Source: Planctomycetaceae bacterium (GTDB lineage: Bacteria > Planctomycetota > Planctomycetia > Planctomycetales > Planctomycetaceae). Taken from it: a stretch of 64,000 nt of DNA. The stretch covers positions 62,001 to 126,000 of the forward strand of contig JAKFUG010000001.1 of assembly GCA_021732785.1 (NCBI GenBank). The letters are read 5' to 3'. A program made the position numbers and the translations under genes. The notes under the pieces are model-generated. The model searched no databases. It was given only the letters and a program-made list of their open reading frames with translations, and had not been told where the DNA came from. Shown here in pieces: positions 61,800 to 64,000 of the stretch; position 1 is the first letter of the stretch; each line of letters starts with the position of its first letter.

Positions 61800-64000
61800 C
61801 GTCCCCATCTCCTGCGGTTGTCTTCTTCTTGCCAGATGTTCGTGTCTTTTTGGCCTTCTCAGGCGGCGTCCAGTTACGAATGTCTTCCATCGTCAGGCCG
61901 AGTTCGTGGGCGTCGTGTTCCAGCATTGTTTGGAAAGACTGGCCTGCTGTTTCGCCGAACTCGGCGTCGATTTCCTTGTGCCATTGGTGAATCCAGGGCA
62001 GCAGTTGATCGAGGCCCGCTAAGAGCGGCGTGAGGCGTTTGGCCTCCCAGCCTTCTCGTTTGCGAGCGTCGTAGTAGGCGATCAGCGCCGTCGCTTGCTC
62101 AAGATGATTCCATCCTGCCCACCCGACCACGAGGGTCGGATCGCTGTCGGTCGAACAGTGTGGGTAACTGATCCAGCGTTCTTTGGGGACATCGAGCTTG
62201 CCTCGAAGTCTCCAGAAATCGGTCTTCAGAAAATCCGCAGAGACGTACTTCGGCGGCACCGGAATTTCGCCCACGGCTTTCCCGGCATCCTGCTGGCGTT
62301 GCAAGTCCCAGGTTCGCTCCCAAACTTCCCTTTTTCGTAGGCCCGCCAGTTTATATCGCAACATCGGCAGGGACGGGACGGATTCGCCTTCGATCAGTTC
62401 GGCCACGAGCGCAGCCACGTCGAAGTCAGGTCGGCCCCGATACAGTTCGGCGACTTGAAGGAACTCTGCATCGGCACTGGCCACGTCTGCCAACTGAGCC
62501 GTTGTGGTGAGTTCAGGATTGTCCTTCGTGCCATTGCGGTATTGCGGTGTTTCGAGCCGGTCGAGCAGCCAGTTTTTTAAGGCCCGCTCTTCCTGTTCTT
62601 CCCACGGCTCAGAATGCCACCGACGCTTGTACTCTGGTTTTTCAATGAGTGCGATGTCTTTATTCGTTTCGATCAACTTGATGCGACGTTCGACCAACTT
62701 CCGGTAGGAGTCGGGCCAGTGCGTAGGGATGTCAGTGATCGGCGTAAACCCGTGCCGCTCGAACCAAGCGGTCTTGAGTTCACCTTTGGCAATCTGCCGA
62801 GCCACAACAATCTCAAAGGCCCGTTGCCCAGGAAGAAGTTCAGGAAGTTCGTTCTCCGTGTACCGAAGAGTGTAGGACAGAATGCCATAATGTTGATAAC
62901 ACGACCAATCAAGCTCTTCTTGCAGAGCAATCATTTGATTGCGAATTGTTTCTGCCTGATTACGAGCTTGAGTCAATCTTTCGGCTGTCGGAATTGCTTT
63001 TTGGATGGTTGCTAGAGGAAAGTGCCGAACATATTGCTGACCAAGCTGATCGAGTTGTGTAGCTAGATCGGAAGGAGTGGTTTCTGGAATCGGGATTCGA
63101 CCAACGCAAGTCGAATTGTACTGGTATGTATTGAATGCTGGGTCACCAGTCGTGCGTGCGCCGTGTTGATCTGTCGAATCGCCCTTGTTGTGTGCCGCCT
63201 GCTTGAGCCAGAATCCAATCGTGGAACAATTGAGCAGTCCAAGCAGATTAACATGTTCGGTGTCGCCTGCACCATCTGCCAATTTGATGACAGGTGAAGT
63301 ACGATTGAAAATCGTCCCGACTCGATCAAGGACAAAGTGGTTGTGGGTCGCAACTTCGGCAAACCCAATAGCAAAACGAGACGACAGCTTGCTTTTCACG
63401 AGGATTGCAAACTCCGTCCAGTCCATTCCTCGCTCTTCTCTGGTCTTTCCAAAATACAACGACTGACGAAGTACAGGTTTCAGGCACCAGAAGTGTTTTT
63501 TGGCACTTGGCGCTCCTATGAATCGACCATCATCGCTGTAGGGAAAAATGCATGGTTCGGTTTTGGTAAGAACCCAATCTCTTACCCCATCGCCTGCCGC
63601 CATCGGACGAATTGATGCCTCTTCGATTGCAACACGAGTCCAACTGGTAATGTTCTCCGTCATAAAGGCGTCTTCGTCACCCGGCACAGCAACGAAGCCG
63701 ATGGAAAATGCAATGTCGTTGAGAGTTCTTTCGCACTCGTCAAGCTGCTCTTTCAATTCACTAGCCCCGCCACCGCCAATGCTCCACGGATGCGTATTGA
63801 ATGAAGTTCGGAGCGTGTCAACTACCGAAATGAAATCATTTTGCGCCCCGGCTCGATCAACGTGCGTAAGAACTGACTGCCAGACCAATCCAAGCGACGG
63901 GTCTTCCGGCGTTGAAGGCTCTCCCTTTATCCCAAGGACAGCCCGCACAGAGTCACCAACCGGCTTCCGATTCCGGCCAAGCAAGATGACGGTAGGAGTG
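61792..64000 (-). CDS. pglX: BREX type 2 adenine-specific DNA methyltransferase PglX (C-terminal part; N-terminus outside window)
   Basis: 736 residues of the C-terminal part are visible, open through the window edge (the first readable residues are TPTVILLGRNRKPVGDSV). Segments FGKTREERGMDWTEFAILVK, LDWSCYQHYGILSYTLRYTE and ERWISYPHCSTDSDPTLVVG are of the type seen in type 2 PglX. The catalytic SAM-binding and NPPY motifs should lie to the right, outside the window. PglX methylates host DNA at a non-palindromic adenine site and is needed for defence. The protein ends with a basic, Thr/Lys-rich tail. Confidence 0.86.
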   Translation of the reverse strand, partial: TPTVILLGRNRKPVGDSVRAVLGIKGEPSTPEDPSLGLVWQSVLTHVDRAGAQNDFISVVDTLRTSFNTHPWSIGGGGASELKEQLDECERTLNDIAFSIGFVAVPGDEDAFMTENITSWTRVAIEEASIRPMAAGDGVRDWVLTKTEPCIFPYSDDGRFIGAPSAKKHFWCLKPVLRQSLYFGKTREERGMDWTEFAILVKSKLSSRFAIGFAEVATHNHFVLDRVGTIFNRTSPVIKLADGAGDTEHVNLLGLLNCSTIGFWLKQAAHNKGDSTDQHGARTTGDPAFNTYQYNSTCVGRIPIPETTPSDLATQLDQLGQQYVRHFPLATIQKAIPTAERLTQARNQAETIRNQMIALQEELDWSCYQHYGILSYTLRYTENELPELLPGQRAFEIVVARQIAKGELKTAWFERHGFTPITDIPTHWPDSYRKLVERRIKLIETNKDIALIEKPEYKRRWHSEPWEEQEERALKNWLLDRLETPQYRNGTKDNPELTTTAQLADVASADAEFLQVAELYRGRPDFDVAALVAELIEGESVPSLPMLRYKLAGLRKREVWERTWDLQRQQDAGKAVGEIPVPPKYVSADFLKTDFWRLRGKLDVPKERWISYPHCSTDSDPTLVVGWAGWNHLEQATALIAYYDARKREGWEAKRLTPLLAGLDQLLPWIHQWHKEIDAEFGETAGQSFQTMLEHDAHELGLTMEDIRNWTPPEKAKKTRTSGKKKTTAGDGDDA

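Noticed and set aside
19770-64000. Second attachment-site copy (repeat of the tRNA-Pro 3' end)
   Set aside because: None noticed by eye within the window; the right border is assumed to lie outside.

Overview
The window comes from a planctomycete chromosome, probably Gemmataceae-like. The evidence is two GYF_2-domain proteins, a FHA-GAF-SpoIIE phosphatase, a one-off secreted sulfatase, a deoxyhypusine-synthase-like gene, an ECF sigma factor next to a membrane Ser/Thr kinase, and a TOTE-type primase. Dispersed inverted repeats of kinds I recall from these genomes also lie between genes. Protein names rest on motifs and remembered families; no database was searched.

Bases 1-19694 are core chromosome. 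In order they hold miaB (cut by the window start), a small membrane protein, efp, pgk, a GYF_2 membrane protein, speD, the FHA-GAF-SpoIIE phosphatase, a sulfatase, an alpha/beta hydrolase, a deoxyhypusine-synthase-like enzyme, a PfkB sugar kinase, a small conserved protein, lepA, a tRNA with CAT anticodon, a secreted zinc peptidase, pgi and a decayed ISAs1-like transposase.

A tRNA-Pro(GGG) at 19695-19769 marks the left edge of an integrated element that runs past the right end of the window (at least 44 kb). Its serine integrase ends inside the tRNA. The element has an integration and plasmid-like replication module (19.75-30.6 kb: integrase, a coupled HTH protein, a small resolvase, a ParB-like DNA-binding protein, a MerR-type HTH protein, a primase-helicase and an AT-rich candidate origin). 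Next comes an accessory module (31.4-41.6 kb: ArdC-like antirestriction protein, stand-alone RuvB, second resolvase, HD protein, GHKL-like protein, HEAT protein, thioredoxin and many small conserved proteins). Seven genes in this module are preceded by the same short motif, AGTGTACCC, usually 35-50 bases before the start codon. A perfect 34-bp inverted repeat encloses one gene in the replication module.

The right part (41.8-64 kb) is cargo: a GYF_2 protein, a lipoprotein, a sigma-factor/kinase pair followed by AlkB, FrnE-like and DUF1643-like genes, a leftward series of small proteins, and a leftward BREX type 2 (Pgl) phage-defence operon in the order pglX (cut by the window end), pglY/brxC, pglZ, brxD, brxHI. 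A 111-residue protein of unknown function is translationally coupled to brxHI. The element therefore seems to carry its own integration, replication and antirestriction functions and to bring a BREX system to the host.
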